Made by a program: the position numbers and the translations under genes
NCBI GenBank assembly: GCA_012799795.1
Contig: JAAZKO010000017.1
Span: 1-10,568, forward strand
From: Minisyncoccota bacterium
GTDB lineage: Bacteria > Patescibacteriota > Microgenomatia > UBA1400 > PJMF01
Reading direction: 5' to 3'
DNA: 10,568 bases
Shown: positions 1 through 6,814 of the stretch, in pieces
Position numbering within the stretch: the stretch's first letter is position 1
Layout of the letters: each line of letters starts with the position of its first letter
The notes under the pieces: model-generated
What the model saw: only the letters and a program-made list of their open reading frames with translations
Databases searched by the model: none
What the model was told of the DNA's origin: nothing

Positions 1-92
1 AATCATAATTATTCATGTATTTCTTAAATTCTTCAGAAACTTGCGCTTGATAGTTTCTGAAGAATTTAAGAAATACATGAATAATTATGATT
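1..92. repeat. Perfect 40-bp inverted repeat at the left end
   Basis: Bases 1-40 are the exact reverse complement of bases 53-92, with a 12-base loop at 41-52. The right arm is coding sequence of the metG fragment, so the left arm is an inverted copy of protein-coding DNA. A perfect arm of this length ending at the first base of the window is typical of a fold-back chimera from amplification or library preparation, or of an assembly end artefact. It does not resemble a terminator or an insertion-sequence end. A real genomic inversion cannot be excluded from the sequence alone. Confidence 0.97.
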
Positions 93-337
93 TAACTCAA
101 GCTTTAAATTTACTAGATAAGGGCTTAAGTAAATTGGATCAATATTTAGCTAAAGAAAAACCCTGGTTAAATGAGAATAGTAATCAAAAAGAAGTTTTGA
201 CAAAGGCTATTCATACCCTATTAGACATTAATCAAAGTTTACAAATCTTTATGCCAGAAACAGCTGAGACTATTGAGAAAAATTTTAATCAAAATAGTAT
301 TAGTCCTTTTACTCAGGGCCTATTTAAAAGAATTTAA
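41..337 (+). CDS. metG: Methionyl-tRNA synthetase, C-terminal fragment (5' end missing)
   Basis: This is the end of a cytoplasmic enzyme that charges tRNA-Met. About 98 codons remain, corresponding to the last helices of the anticodon-binding domain. Supporting features are the helical stretch YDLTQAL...LDQYLAKEKPW (residues 16-42), matching the family pattern of alternating helices ending in a KPW-like motif, the conserved FMPETAE (residues 70-76), and a terminal GLFKRI resembling the usual LFPRI ending. No tRNA-binding (Trbp111-like) extension follows. The apparent TTG at 41 is not the real start: the Rossmann catalytic domain and most of the gene are absent. The frame stays open through bases 1-40, but that stretch is the inverted copy and should not be translated. 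The adjacency to tatD 20 bases downstream matches the common metG-tatD order and supports the call. Confidence 0.85.
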   Translation: MRLIVSEEFKKYMNNYDLTQALNLLDKGLSKLDQYLAKEKPWLNENSNQKEVLTKAIHTLLDINQSLQIFMPETAETIEKNFNQNSISPFTQGLFKRI

Positions 338-342
338 AAGAA
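323..342 (+). repeat. Two tandem copies of a 10-bp unit across the metG stop
   Basis: TTTAAAAGAA occurs twice in direct tandem, with a partial third copy starting at 343. It spans the metG stop codon and the short gap before tatD. The likely origin is slippage in AT-rich DNA; no regulatory role is visible. Confidence 0.8.
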
Positions 343-357
343 TTTAGAAAATTAATT

Positions 358-1230
358 GTGCCAATTTTTGATACACATTGCCATTACAATCTTGAGCCAC
401 TTTATAGCGGTCAAACTCTTTATTTCAAAATTGCCAATGACGACCCAATTTTGCAAAAGAATTGGCGAGATCACTGGCTAGAAGCTCAAAAAAGCGATGT
501 TAAAAAAACCTTGATTCCCGGCGCAGGCTCAAGCAGTAGCCAATTAGCTGTTAAAATTGCTAGCCAAGAAGAAAACTTATACGCTAGCGTTGCTATTCAC
601 CCTCTCCGAGTAAAAAAAATCGAGCTTGAATCGGCTATTAATAAAATTGAAAGTTTAAGTCAAGATAAATCAGTGATAGCCATTTGCGAAACTGGCCTAG
701 ACTACTTTCATTTTACCCAAAAAGATAGTTTAGATGAAATTGAAAAAATAAAAAAAGCTCAGCAAGAATTGTTTATTAAACAGATTCAACTGGCGGTTAA
801 AAAAGAACTAACTCTAATTATTCACGCTCGTGACAAAGAAGAAGAAGCTTATTACTCTATTTTAGAAATCCTAGACAAACATTGGCCTGCTAAACAAAAT
901 GTTATTTTTCACTGTCTTTCAGGACCATTGACTTATGTTAAAAAAGCCATAACTATTAAAAATAGTTACTTCGGTTTTGACGGCAATTTAACTTTTAAAA
1001 ATGCTGACTACTTGCGGGATCTTTTTCAGTTTATTCAAAAAGAATTTCCAAAAAAAATTTTGTTAGAAACCGATGCGCCATATTTAGCACCCAATCCTTA
1101 CCGAGGACAAATTTGTCGACCAGCAATGATAGCCGACTTAGCGAGTTTTGCTAAAGATAATCTACAAGCTAACTTAGAGCAAATTTATCACAACTCTTTA
1201 TTGGCCTTTAATCTAAAAGATAATGGATAA
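358..1230 (+). CDS. tatD: TatD-family metal-dependent hydrolase (DNase)
   Basis: A 290-residue cytoplasmic amidohydrolase-fold (TIM barrel) protein of the TatD family, whose studied members are metal-dependent nucleases. Length is slightly above the usual 255-265. Visible metal and catalytic motifs in order: DTHCH with D5, H7 and H9; IHP with H81; CETGLDY with metal-bridging E111, where the residue before Glu is normally Gly but here is Cys; IHARD with H156; FHC with H185; and ETDAPYLAP with D239, followed by RGQ at 249-251 where most members have RGK or RN. The set is complete, so activity is expected. The GTG start at 358 is chosen because it places DTHCH at residues 5-9, the normal position; no good ribosome-binding site precedes it. 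It lies 20 bases after metG and 8 bases before the glycosyltransferase, so it is probably co-transcribed with both. The physiological substrate is not visible. Confidence 0.93.
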   Translation: MPIFDTHCHYNLEPLYSGQTLYFKIANDDPILQKNWRDHWLEAQKSDVKKTLIPGAGSSSSQLAVKIASQEENLYASVAIHPLRVKKIELESAINKIESLSQDKSVIAICETGLDYFHFTQKDSLDEIEKIKKAQQELFIKQIQLAVKKELTLIIHARDKEEEAYYSILEILDKHWPAKQNVIFHCLSGPLTYVKKAITIKNSYFGFDGNLTFKNADYLRDLFQFIQKEFPKKILLETDAPYLAPNPYRGQICRPAMIADLASFAKDNLQANLEQIYHNSLLAFNLKDNG

Positions 1231-1238
1231 ACTTCATC

Positions 1239-2753
1239 ATGATTAAACGTTACTTCCGTCGCCATCCTATTCGCACCAAAAGAGCTCTCGAAATATTGCC
1301 TGGATTTACTTCTTGGTTTTTGATTTTATTTCCAATTTGGGGTTCATTTCTTGTCCCCAAATTTGTCGCTTATTATGTGATTGTTTTTGCTGTTTATTGG
1401 CTATATAGATCAATTAATTTAGCTATTTTTGCTAGCATTGCTCAAAATAAAGTTAAAAAAAATTCTAAAAACGATATTTTACCTAAATTAAAAAAACAAT
1501 TTCCTCAACGTTGGCAAACAATACATCATTTGATTATCATCCCTACTTTTCAGGAACCATTAAGCACTTTGGAAAACACCTTGCTCGGCCTAAGTAAACA
1601 AAGCTTTCCACGCAAAAACATTCACATCATGCTTTCTTTCGAAGAAAGGGAGGGTAATGAAGCTGATAAAAAAGCCGCGTATTTAGAAAAAAAATTCGGC
1701 AAGGTTTTTGGACATTTGTGGTCAACTAAGCATCCTGACATTCCTGGTGAAATTAAAGGTAAATCTTCTAATACAGCCTGGGGTGCTAGAAAAGCTAAAA
1801 AACTTTTGGTGGATCAAGTAGGTATACCCCTGGAAAATATTACTATCACCAGTGAGGATGCTGACGCAATTTTGCATCCTTACTATTTTTCTTACTTAAC
1901 CCATAGCTTTCTTACTAGTAAAAAACCCTATAACAAGAGCTGGCAGGCCGGTATCTGTTTCTATAATAATATTTGGCAAGTTCCGGCTCCAATTAGAGTA
2001 TTAGCAGCTACTCAATCAGTAACTCAAATTTATATTTTAGCAAGACGTGATCGTTTAATTAATTTTTCAACTTATTCGGTTTCGCTTAAACACATTGAAG
2101 ATATTGGTTATTGGGATACCGATGTCATTCCGGAAGATTACCGCCTTTTCTTTAAATCCTATTTTGCTAAAGACGGTGATTTCGAAGTTGAGCCAATCTT
2201 CTTACCTATTTATGCAGACGCTGCCCAATCCACAGGTTTTTGGAGTAGCATGCGTAATCAATATGAACAAATTAAACGTTGGGCGTGGGGGGTTAGTGAT
2301 GATGCTTATATTATTCGTCATTATGTGCTCAGTGATAAGGCTCCTTTTATTGACAAAACCCTACGAGTTTTTAAAGTCATTGAAGATCATTTTTTATGGC
2401 CGGTTAATTGGTTTGCCATCACCGTCTCAGCCATGTTACCTCCACTGCTGAATCAACAATTTAGTCGGACCATTATTGGTAAAACATTGCCCCAAGTTTC
2501 TTCGACTTTATTAACCATGTCTATGATATCAATGCTCTCTATTTTTGTTATTGATGCTAAAAACCGACCACCAAGACCTAATAAAAATTTTTGGTCTTAT
2601 ATTAGCCAACCCTTAGAGTTTTTATTAATCCCAGTCGTTGGTTTCTTTTTTAGTGCTCTGCCGGGCATGGATGCTCACACTAGATTAATGTTTGGCAAAT
2701 ACCTAGAATACCGAGTCACTGAAAAAGTCGCTAATCCTCAAAAGGACAAATAA
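1239..2753 (+). CDS. Membrane-bound family 2 glycosyltransferase (processive-type)
   Basis: A 504-residue GT-A-fold inverting glycosyltransferase embedded in the cytoplasmic membrane. Two membrane segments near residues 23-39 and 43-66 precede the catalytic domain (about 96-350), and roughly three more follow (about 386-405, 419-440, 458-475). Catalytic motifs: IIIPTFQEP (99-107) at the nucleotide-binding strand, a GKSSNTAWG stretch (174-182), the metal-binding DAD (207-209), the base-containing PED (298-300), and QIKRW (344-348), the QxxRW signature of cellulose and hyaluronan synthase-like enzymes. This points to polymer or oligosaccharide synthesis at the inner face of the membrane from a nucleotide sugar; the sugar cannot be deduced. 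No PilZ domain is present. The start at 1239 lies 8 bases past the tatD stop, without a clear Shine-Dalgarno sequence. A hairpin terminator directly follows the stop codon, so this is the last gene of the metG-tatD unit. Confidence 0.88.
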   Translation: MIKRYFRRHPIRTKRALEILPGFTSWFLILFPIWGSFLVPKFVAYYVIVFAVYWLYRSINLAIFASIAQNKVKKNSKNDILPKLKKQFPQRWQTIHHLIIIPTFQEPLSTLENTLLGLSKQSFPRKNIHIMLSFEEREGNEADKKAAYLEKKFGKVFGHLWSTKHPDIPGEIKGKSSNTAWGARKAKKLLVDQVGIPLENITITSEDADAILHPYYFSYLTHSFLTSKKPYNKSWQAGICFYNNIWQVPAPIRVLAATQSVTQIYILARRDRLINFSTYSVSLKHIEDIGYWDTDVIPEDYRLFFKSYFAKDGDFEVEPIFLPIYADAAQSTGFWSSMRNQYEQIKRWAWGVSDDAYIIRHYVLSDKAPFIDKTLRVFKVIEDHFLWPVNWFAITVSAMLPPLLNQQFSRTIIGKTLPQVSSTLLTMSMISMLSIFVIDAKNRPPRPNKNFWSYISQPLEFLLIPVVGFFFSALPGMDAHTRLMFGKYLEYRVTEKVANPQKDK

Positions 2754-2785
2754 GCTAAAGTGCTACTTGCACTGTTGGCTTTTTT
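2754..2785 (+). terminator. Intrinsic terminator after the GT2 gene
   Basis: The stem starts at the base after the stop codon. GCTAA (2754-2758) pairs with TTGGC (2775-2779), including one G-T pair, and AGTGC (2759-2763) pairs with GCACT (2769-2773). There is one bulged G at 2774 and a five-base loop (2764-2768). Six T residues follow (2780-2785). Hairpin plus T-run is the classical Rho-independent form. The AT-rich outer stem makes its strength uncertain. Confidence 0.72.
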
Positions 2786-2796
2786 CCAGATAGAAT
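2767..2796 (+). promoter_or_regulatory. Sigma-70-type promoter for the GT39 envelope block, leaderless geometry
   Basis: TTGCAC (2767-2772) and TAGAAT (2791-2796) are separated by 18 bases. The -10 box ends seven bases before the ATG at 2804, so the expected transcription start falls on or next to that ATG, giving a leaderless message. No Shine-Dalgarno sequence is present, in agreement. The -35 box lies within the 3' arm of the preceding terminator hairpin. Confidence 0.55.
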
Positions 2797-2803
2797 AGAT
2801 CAT

Positions 2804-4390
2804 ATGTCTGTGAAAAAAACCCTAAAAAAAATTGATCATTTTTTTGATCAACAAACTGCTCTACTCCTAAGTTTATTTTTGCTAGTGATACTCAGAATCC
2901 CAAATTTTTTTGAACCTTATTGGTATGGAGACGAAAGTATCTATTTAGCGGTGGGCAATGCTCTCAATCAGGGAGGCAAACTCTACACCACCATTATTGA
3001 CCATAAAACCCCGCTCATTTATCACTTTGCTAGGGTTCCCAATCAATTTTATTTTCGCTTGTTAAACCTGGTCTGGATGATCTTAACTACTATTTTCTTC
3101 TACTTGTTTGCTAAAAAATTGTTTAAAAAAGAAATCCCAAGTTTTATCGCCACGATTATTATGGTCTTATTAACTACCTTGCCCTGGCTAGAAGGTAATA
3201 TTCCCAATGGCGAACTATTTGTTTTGGGCTTTATAATTCTAGGGGCTTTTTTGTTTACTCATACTAAGATTTGGCAAAACTTTTTTGCTAAAAAAATTAC
3301 TTGGCCTAAAAAGAAAATGAAGGAATCACTATTGTTATTTAGCTCGGGTTTTCTTTTCTCTTTAGGAATTTTAACAAAGGTTCCGGCCCTACTGGATTTA
3401 GTCCCTTTTTTCTCAATCTTTGCTTTATTGCTTTTATTAGACGTAGTGCAAATTAACAAAAAATTTAAAGATTGGAAATCAACTTTCAATCAATTATTGT
3501 GGAGATTTTTGTGTTTTTCGCTTGGTATAGCTGTTCCGATTCTGTTTTCCATTATTTACTACCAATCTATTGGATCTGGTCAAGATTATTTAGATTACGG
3601 TCTCTTATATAACTTGCGCTACAGTCAATCTTGGAGCCTAGATTTCAACTCAGCCTTTATGAACTTTTCCTTTTCGCTATTAGGTAAAACACTCTACTTT
3701 TTCTCCTTTTTAGTATTAATCGCTCTCAACACCAAAGAACTAGATAAACGTTTTCAATTTTTGAGCATTTGGTTTGTCGCTACTTTATATTCAACCTTGC
3801 TTTCTAATCGCCCCTATCCTCATTACTTTATTCAAATGGTTCCAGCACTTGCTTTGTTGTTAGTAGAAATGGGTAGTCGCTTAGGAAAAAAGGCAAAGGA
3901 TGTAAAAAAACATTACAAAAGTATTATCACCGGTTTAGCACTAATTTCTTTAACTATTTTTATTATGTTGAGCTTAAATTTTAAAGCATATTCAACGATT
4001 AAATATTATGCCCAATTTTGGCGAATGGCTAGTGGTCAAATCAGCAAAAAAGAATATGACTATTCATTTAATAATTTAATAACAGACAATCAAAAAATTG
4101 CCCAGTTCATTGATGAACTAGGCTTAGAAAAAATTTTTATTTGGGGTGATAATGCCATGCTCTATGCTCAAACTAAAACTGTGCCCACCTCGCGCTTTAC
4201 CGTCGCTTTTCACATTAAAGATTTTGCGGACTACGAACGTACTCTAGCCCAAATTAAAGATGAAGAGCCAAAATTAATAGTAGTAATGAAAAAAGATCAA
4301 GAAACTTTTCCTGAACTTAATATTTTCCTTAAAGAAAAATATTTAATAAATTCCCAATTTGATCACATGAATCTTTTTCTCAAAAAATAA
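2804..4390 (+). CDS. GT39/ArnT-like polytopic membrane glycosyltransferase
   Basis: A 528-residue GT-C-fold membrane protein. After a short basic N-terminus, a first membrane helix (about 19-33) leads to the outer loop FEPYWYGDESIY, where the acidic pair D43-E44 matches the catalytic position of PMT/ArnT-type enzymes, followed by DHKTP (66-70), also typical of the family. About nine to ten more hydrophobic segments run to residue 392. A hydrophilic C-terminal domain (about 395-528) follows, with FIWGDNAMLY at 445-454. Known relatives move a sugar from a polyprenyl-phosphate donor to an acceptor outside the membrane; acceptor and sugar are unknown here. It heads a block with a WecA-like and a UbiA-like enzyme, either of which could supply lipid-linked intermediates. 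ATG 2804 is chosen because the promoter places the transcript start there and the reading is normal from residue 1. A bacterial oligosaccharyltransferase-type GT-C is a less likely alternative. Confidence 0.85.
   Translation: MSVKKTLKKIDHFFDQQTALLLSLFLLVILRIPNFFEPYWYGDESIYLAVGNALNQGGKLYTTIIDHKTPLIYHFARVPNQFYFRLLNLVWMILTTIFFYLFAKKLFKKEIPSFIATIIMVLLTTLPWLEGNIPNGELFVLGFIILGAFLFTHTKIWQNFFAKKITWPKKKMKESLLLFSSGFLFSLGILTKVPALLDLVPFFSIFALLLLLDVVQINKKFKDWKSTFNQLLWRFLCFSLGIAVPILFSIIYYQSIGSGQDYLDYGLLYNLRYSQSWSLDFNSAFMNFSFSLLGKTLYFFSFLVLIALNTKELDKRFQFLSIWFVATLYSTLLSNRPYPHYFIQMVPALALLLVEMGSRLGKKAKDVKKHYKSIITGLALISLTIFIMLSLNFKAYSTIKYYAQFWRMASGQISKKEYDYSFNNLITDNQKIAQFIDELGLEKIFIWGDNAMLYAQTKTVPTSRFTVAFHIKDFADYERTLAQIKDEEPKLIVVMKKDQETFPELNIFLKEKYLINSQFDHMNLFLKK
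2832..2851. repeat. Small inverted repeat near the 5' end of the GT39 gene
   Basis: TTGATCA (2832-2838) and TGATCAA (2845-2851) form a perfect 7-bp inverted repeat around six T residues. It starts 28 bases inside the coding sequence. Each arm also contains the palindrome TGATCA. It could be an early mRNA hairpin, a protein-binding site just downstream of the start point, or chance in codons for Lys-Ile-Asp-His-Phe-Phe-Asp-Gln. Confidence 0.6.
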
Positions 4391-4409
4391 GATCTTTTAA
4401 AATAAGGTT

Positions 4410-4415
4410 TATAAT
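4410..4415 (+). promoter_or_regulatory. Possible isolated -10 box before the small membrane protein gene
   Basis: A perfect TATAAT lies immediately before the ATG at 4416. A second in-frame ATG at 4422 sits six bases after the box, where transcription would begin, so a leaderless message from the second ATG is possible. No recognisable -35 box or extended -10 element is present, and in 35% GC DNA a TATAAT alone is weak evidence. Confidence 0.3.
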
Positions 4416-4805
4416 ATGACTATGGATGTTAGCTTTAAAGATTCTTCTCGTCGAAAAAAACAATTCAAATATTTAACTTTTTTGCCAAAACATTTTCGCC
4501 AAGTGGCACTTTATGCGCTTATTGCCAACCTAGTTACTCTTGCTCTCTCACTATTATTTTTTCCTTCCCTGCAAAAAAAAATTCCTTTATTCTACTCTTT
4601 GCCCGATACTCAGCAGCTGGTTGGGAAAGAAGCGATTTTAATTTTACCTGGCTTAGCTTCGCTAATCAACATTATTCATTTTTTTATCATTAAGAAATTT
4701 AAAAGTGCTCATCTAACTATCTTGCAAGTCTTTTTAATAAGCACTTTAGTCTTAGAAATTTTGATTTTAAGCATTCTATTGCGATTACTTATAATTTTAA
4801 CTTAG
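4416..4805 (+). CDS. Small conserved-looking membrane protein of unknown function
   Basis: A 129-residue protein not assigned to a named family. A basic cytoplasmic N-terminus (RRKKQFKYL, residues 12-20) is followed by three hydrophobic helices at about 28-50, 72-94 and 100-127. The loop between the first two carries KKIPLFYSLPDTQQL (54-68), whose PLFYSLP element recalls small membrane proteins next to polyprenyl-phosphate sugar transferases in CPR-type genomes; this is recalled similarity, not a search result. It is 25 bases after the GT39 gene and 3 bases before the WecA-like gene, so it is almost certainly co-expressed with, and probably coupled to, the latter. The start could be ATG 4416 or ATG 4422 (residue 3). 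A helper or scaffold of the neighbouring transferase is possible but unproven. Confidence 0.75.
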   Translation: MTMDVSFKDSSRRKKQFKYLTFLPKHFRQVALYALIANLVTLALSLLFFPSLQKKIPLFYSLPDTQQLVGKEAILILPGLASLINIIHFFIIKKFKSAHLTILQVFLISTLVLEILILSILLRLLIILT

Positions 4806-4808
4806 TTT

Positions 4809-5852
4809 ATGTGGCCAATAATTGTTAGTTTTTTAATCAGCTTAAATTTTGCCCCTTTGGTCATTAGTTTTTATAAAAAAAAACATTGGGTTGATGATCC
4901 AAAAAAAAATCATCATGCTAAAGTTACTCATACTGATGCTGCGCCGCGAGGCGGAGGTTTAGTAATTTTTCTAGCTGTTTTGCTTTCTGCTCTTTTTTTT
5001 CTTAATTTCGACCGTTACTTAATTGCCATTTTTTTAGGTGCTTTAATTTTAACTGTAGTGGGAGTTATTGATGATATTTACAATATTAACCCTTATTGGC
5101 GCTTGTTAACTGGCTTGCTGGCCACCCTGATTGTGGTTGGCTCTGGCATTGGCATCGCCTATGTTAGTAATCCTTTGGGACCAGGAGTTATTCATCTTGA
5201 TCAACCACAATTAAACTTCTTTCTTTTGGGTGAAGACAGAAGTATTTGGTTGCTTTCCAGTATTTTTGCCATTTTTTTTATTATGTGGAATATGAATATT
5301 ATTAATTGGTCAAAAGGAGTTGATGGGCAATTGCCTGGTTTTGTAATGGTAGCCTGTCTTTTTATTGCTGTCTTAGCTAACAGTTTTCAGGATGCTCCTA
5401 GCCAATTTAATGTTGCTCAATTAGCTTTGATTGTATCTGGAGCTTTTGCTGGTTTACTCTATTGGAATTTTTATCCACAAAAAATTATGCCAGGGTATGG
5501 AGCAGGTTCTTTGGCCGGTTATTTCTTGAGTGTTTTAGCCATTCTTTCAGGAGCAAAAGTAGCAACCACCTTGATGGTTTTAGCTATCCCTAGTGCCGAT
5601 GGAGTTTTTACAATAACTAGAAGAATTTTAGCTGGTAAATCTCCTTTTTGGGGCGATCGTGGCCACTTACACCATAAATTAATGGATAATTTTGGTTGGG
5701 GAAGACGCCGCATTACAGTCTTTTACATTTTTACTAGCTTCCTACTAGGCTTCCTGTCTCTATTTCTCAACACCACAGGTAAAATTATCAGCATTATTAT
5801 TGTTGCTTTTTTTGTTTTTGCTTTTTTAATCTATAATAAGTTAAGAAAATGA
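4809..5852 (+). CDS. WecA/MraY-superfamily phosphoglycosyltransferase, divergent active site
   Basis: A 347-residue polytopic membrane enzyme of the family that transfers a sugar-1-phosphate from a UDP-sugar to polyprenyl phosphate, the first step of many surface glycans. Family landmarks: DDPKKNHHAKVTHTDAAPRGGG (29-50) with the PRGGG loop, VIDDIYNINPYWRL (87-100) with the D88-D89 pair, NIINWSKGVDG (163-173), and RGHLHH (284-289), the HxHH motif of WecA/TagO-type members. About ten membrane helices alternate with these loops. Two normally acidic positions differ: in NLxDGxDG the first Asp is Lys169, and in the usual GDxGS motif the metal-binding Asp is Gly231 (PGYGAGS, 228-234). The enzyme may use altered metal coordination, have a different substrate, or be inactive. 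It starts 3 bases after the small membrane gene and overlaps the next gene by 4 bases (ATGA), implying translational coupling. Confidence 0.85.
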   Translation: MWPIIVSFLISLNFAPLVISFYKKKHWVDDPKKNHHAKVTHTDAAPRGGGLVIFLAVLLSALFFLNFDRYLIAIFLGALILTVVGVIDDIYNINPYWRLLTGLLATLIVVGSGIGIAYVSNPLGPGVIHLDQPQLNFFLLGEDRSIWLLSSIFAIFFIMWNMNIINWSKGVDGQLPGFVMVACLFIAVLANSFQDAPSQFNVAQLALIVSGAFAGLLYWNFYPQKIMPGYGAGSLAGYFLSVLAILSGAKVATTLMVLAIPSADGVFTITRRILAGKSPFWGDRGHLHHKLMDNFGWGRRRITVFYIFTSFLLGFLSLFLNTTGKIISIIIVAFFVFAFLIYNKLRK

Positions 5853-6814
5853 TATCAATCACGGATAGTCAGCTATTTTTATTAATCAAAACAGCCCGCC
5901 CTAAACAGTGGTTAAAAAACCTAGCCCTTTATGCTTCTTTAGTTTTTTCAGGGTTTTTCTTTTATAAACCAGGCATCGGACCATCCTACTTTTACTTAGT
6001 CACATATGCTTTTATCATTTTTTGTTTGCTAACTAGCAGCACCTATATTCTTAACGATTTGATTGACGTTGAAGCTGATCGCAAACACCCTTTTAAGAAA
6101 AATAGACCTCTGGCGTCAGGAAAATTGCCAATTCCAATCGCTATTTTCGCTATCGCTTTTTGTCTGGCTCTAGTATTTTGGTTGAGCTTAGCACTTCCGT
6201 TTATTTTTAAAATTTTAATTTTTGCTTATCTAGTTTTACAAATATTTTACTCACTTTATTTCAAACAAATTGCTATTTTAGACATTATTTCTATTGCAGC
6301 GGGTTTTTTGATTCGAGTTTATGCGGGAGCAGTTGTGGTTAATTTACACATGAGTGTTTGGTTCTTATTAACTGTCATTTCCATGTCCTTATTTATGGCT
6401 GTTGGCAAAAGACAAAGTGAAAGAACTCTGATGACAGAACATAAATTATCTTTTGCCAGAAAGAGTTTGGATACCTACAGCGTCCGTCTCCTAGATCAAT
6501 ATACCAGCATTTTTGCTACTTCTACTTGGATTACTTATGCTCTTTTTGCTTTTCAAAACTCTCCAGGTGATGGCTTAAATTTACTTTTCGAACACTTTCC
6601 AAATTTAGTAGTTAATTTACCTCGCACCCTCCAATCACAGAAATTATTAATGTTAACCCTGCCTTTTGTAATTTTTGGAATTATGCGCTATTTACAATTA
6701 GTTTATGAAGAAAATCGTGGCGAAGCTCCAGTTGATGTTCTTTTAAAAGACAAAACTTTGTTGATAACTGTTTTTTTATGGTTTATTGGAGTAATGTTTG
6801 TTATTTACGCCTAA
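5849..6814 (+). CDS. UbiA-family prenyltransferase, decaprenyl-phosphate phosphoribosyltransferase-like
   Basis: A 321-residue membrane protein with about eight to nine helices. The N-terminal ARPKQWLKN (16-24) and the Asp-rich NDLIDVEAD (69-77, NDxxDxxxD) are UbiA signatures and bind the Mg-diphosphate of the substrate. HPFKKNRPLASGKL (80-93) follows as expected. GKRQSE (186-191) lies in the second cytoplasmic loop and DVLLKDKTLL (296-305) near the C-terminus; these two favour the subfamily that attaches phosphoribose from PRPP to decaprenyl phosphate over quinone or heme prenyltransferases. In mycobacteria that product feeds arabinan synthesis; the later enzymes (phosphatase, DprE1/DprE2) are not in this window. 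It overlaps the WecA-like stop by 4 bases. Its last 39 bases overlap the convergent maf gene. Substrate assignment is inference from motifs. Confidence 0.8.
   Translation: MISITDSQLFLLIKTARPKQWLKNLALYASLVFSGFFFYKPGIGPSYFYLVTYAFIIFCLLTSSTYILNDLIDVEADRKHPFKKNRPLASGKLPIPIAIFAIAFCLALVFWLSLALPFIFKILIFAYLVLQIFYSLYFKQIAILDIISIAAGFLIRVYAGAVVVNLHMSVWFLLTVISMSLFMAVGKRQSERTLMTEHKLSFARKSLDTYSVRLLDQYTSIFATSTWITYALFAFQNSPGDGLNLLFEHFPNLVVNLPRTLQSQKLLMLTLPFVIFGIMRYLQLVYEENRGEAPVDVLLKDKTLLITVFLWFIGVMFVIYA

Noticed and set aside
2..40. Open frame continuing upstream of the metG fragment to the window edge
   Set aside because: These bases are the inverted copy of 53-92; the translated Ile-rich stretch does not resemble methionyl-tRNA synthetase and is an accident of the fold-back.
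2095..2451. 118-codon frame inside the GT2 gene
   Set aside because: It is an out-of-frame shadow over the conserved PED and QIKRW region and has no family-like sequence or start signal.
5849..5852. TGA as a glycine codon (code 25, as in SR1/Gracilibacteria)
   Set aside because: TGA ends the WecA-like gene at the expected length, and no TGA interrupts any conserved protein here, so the standard code fits.
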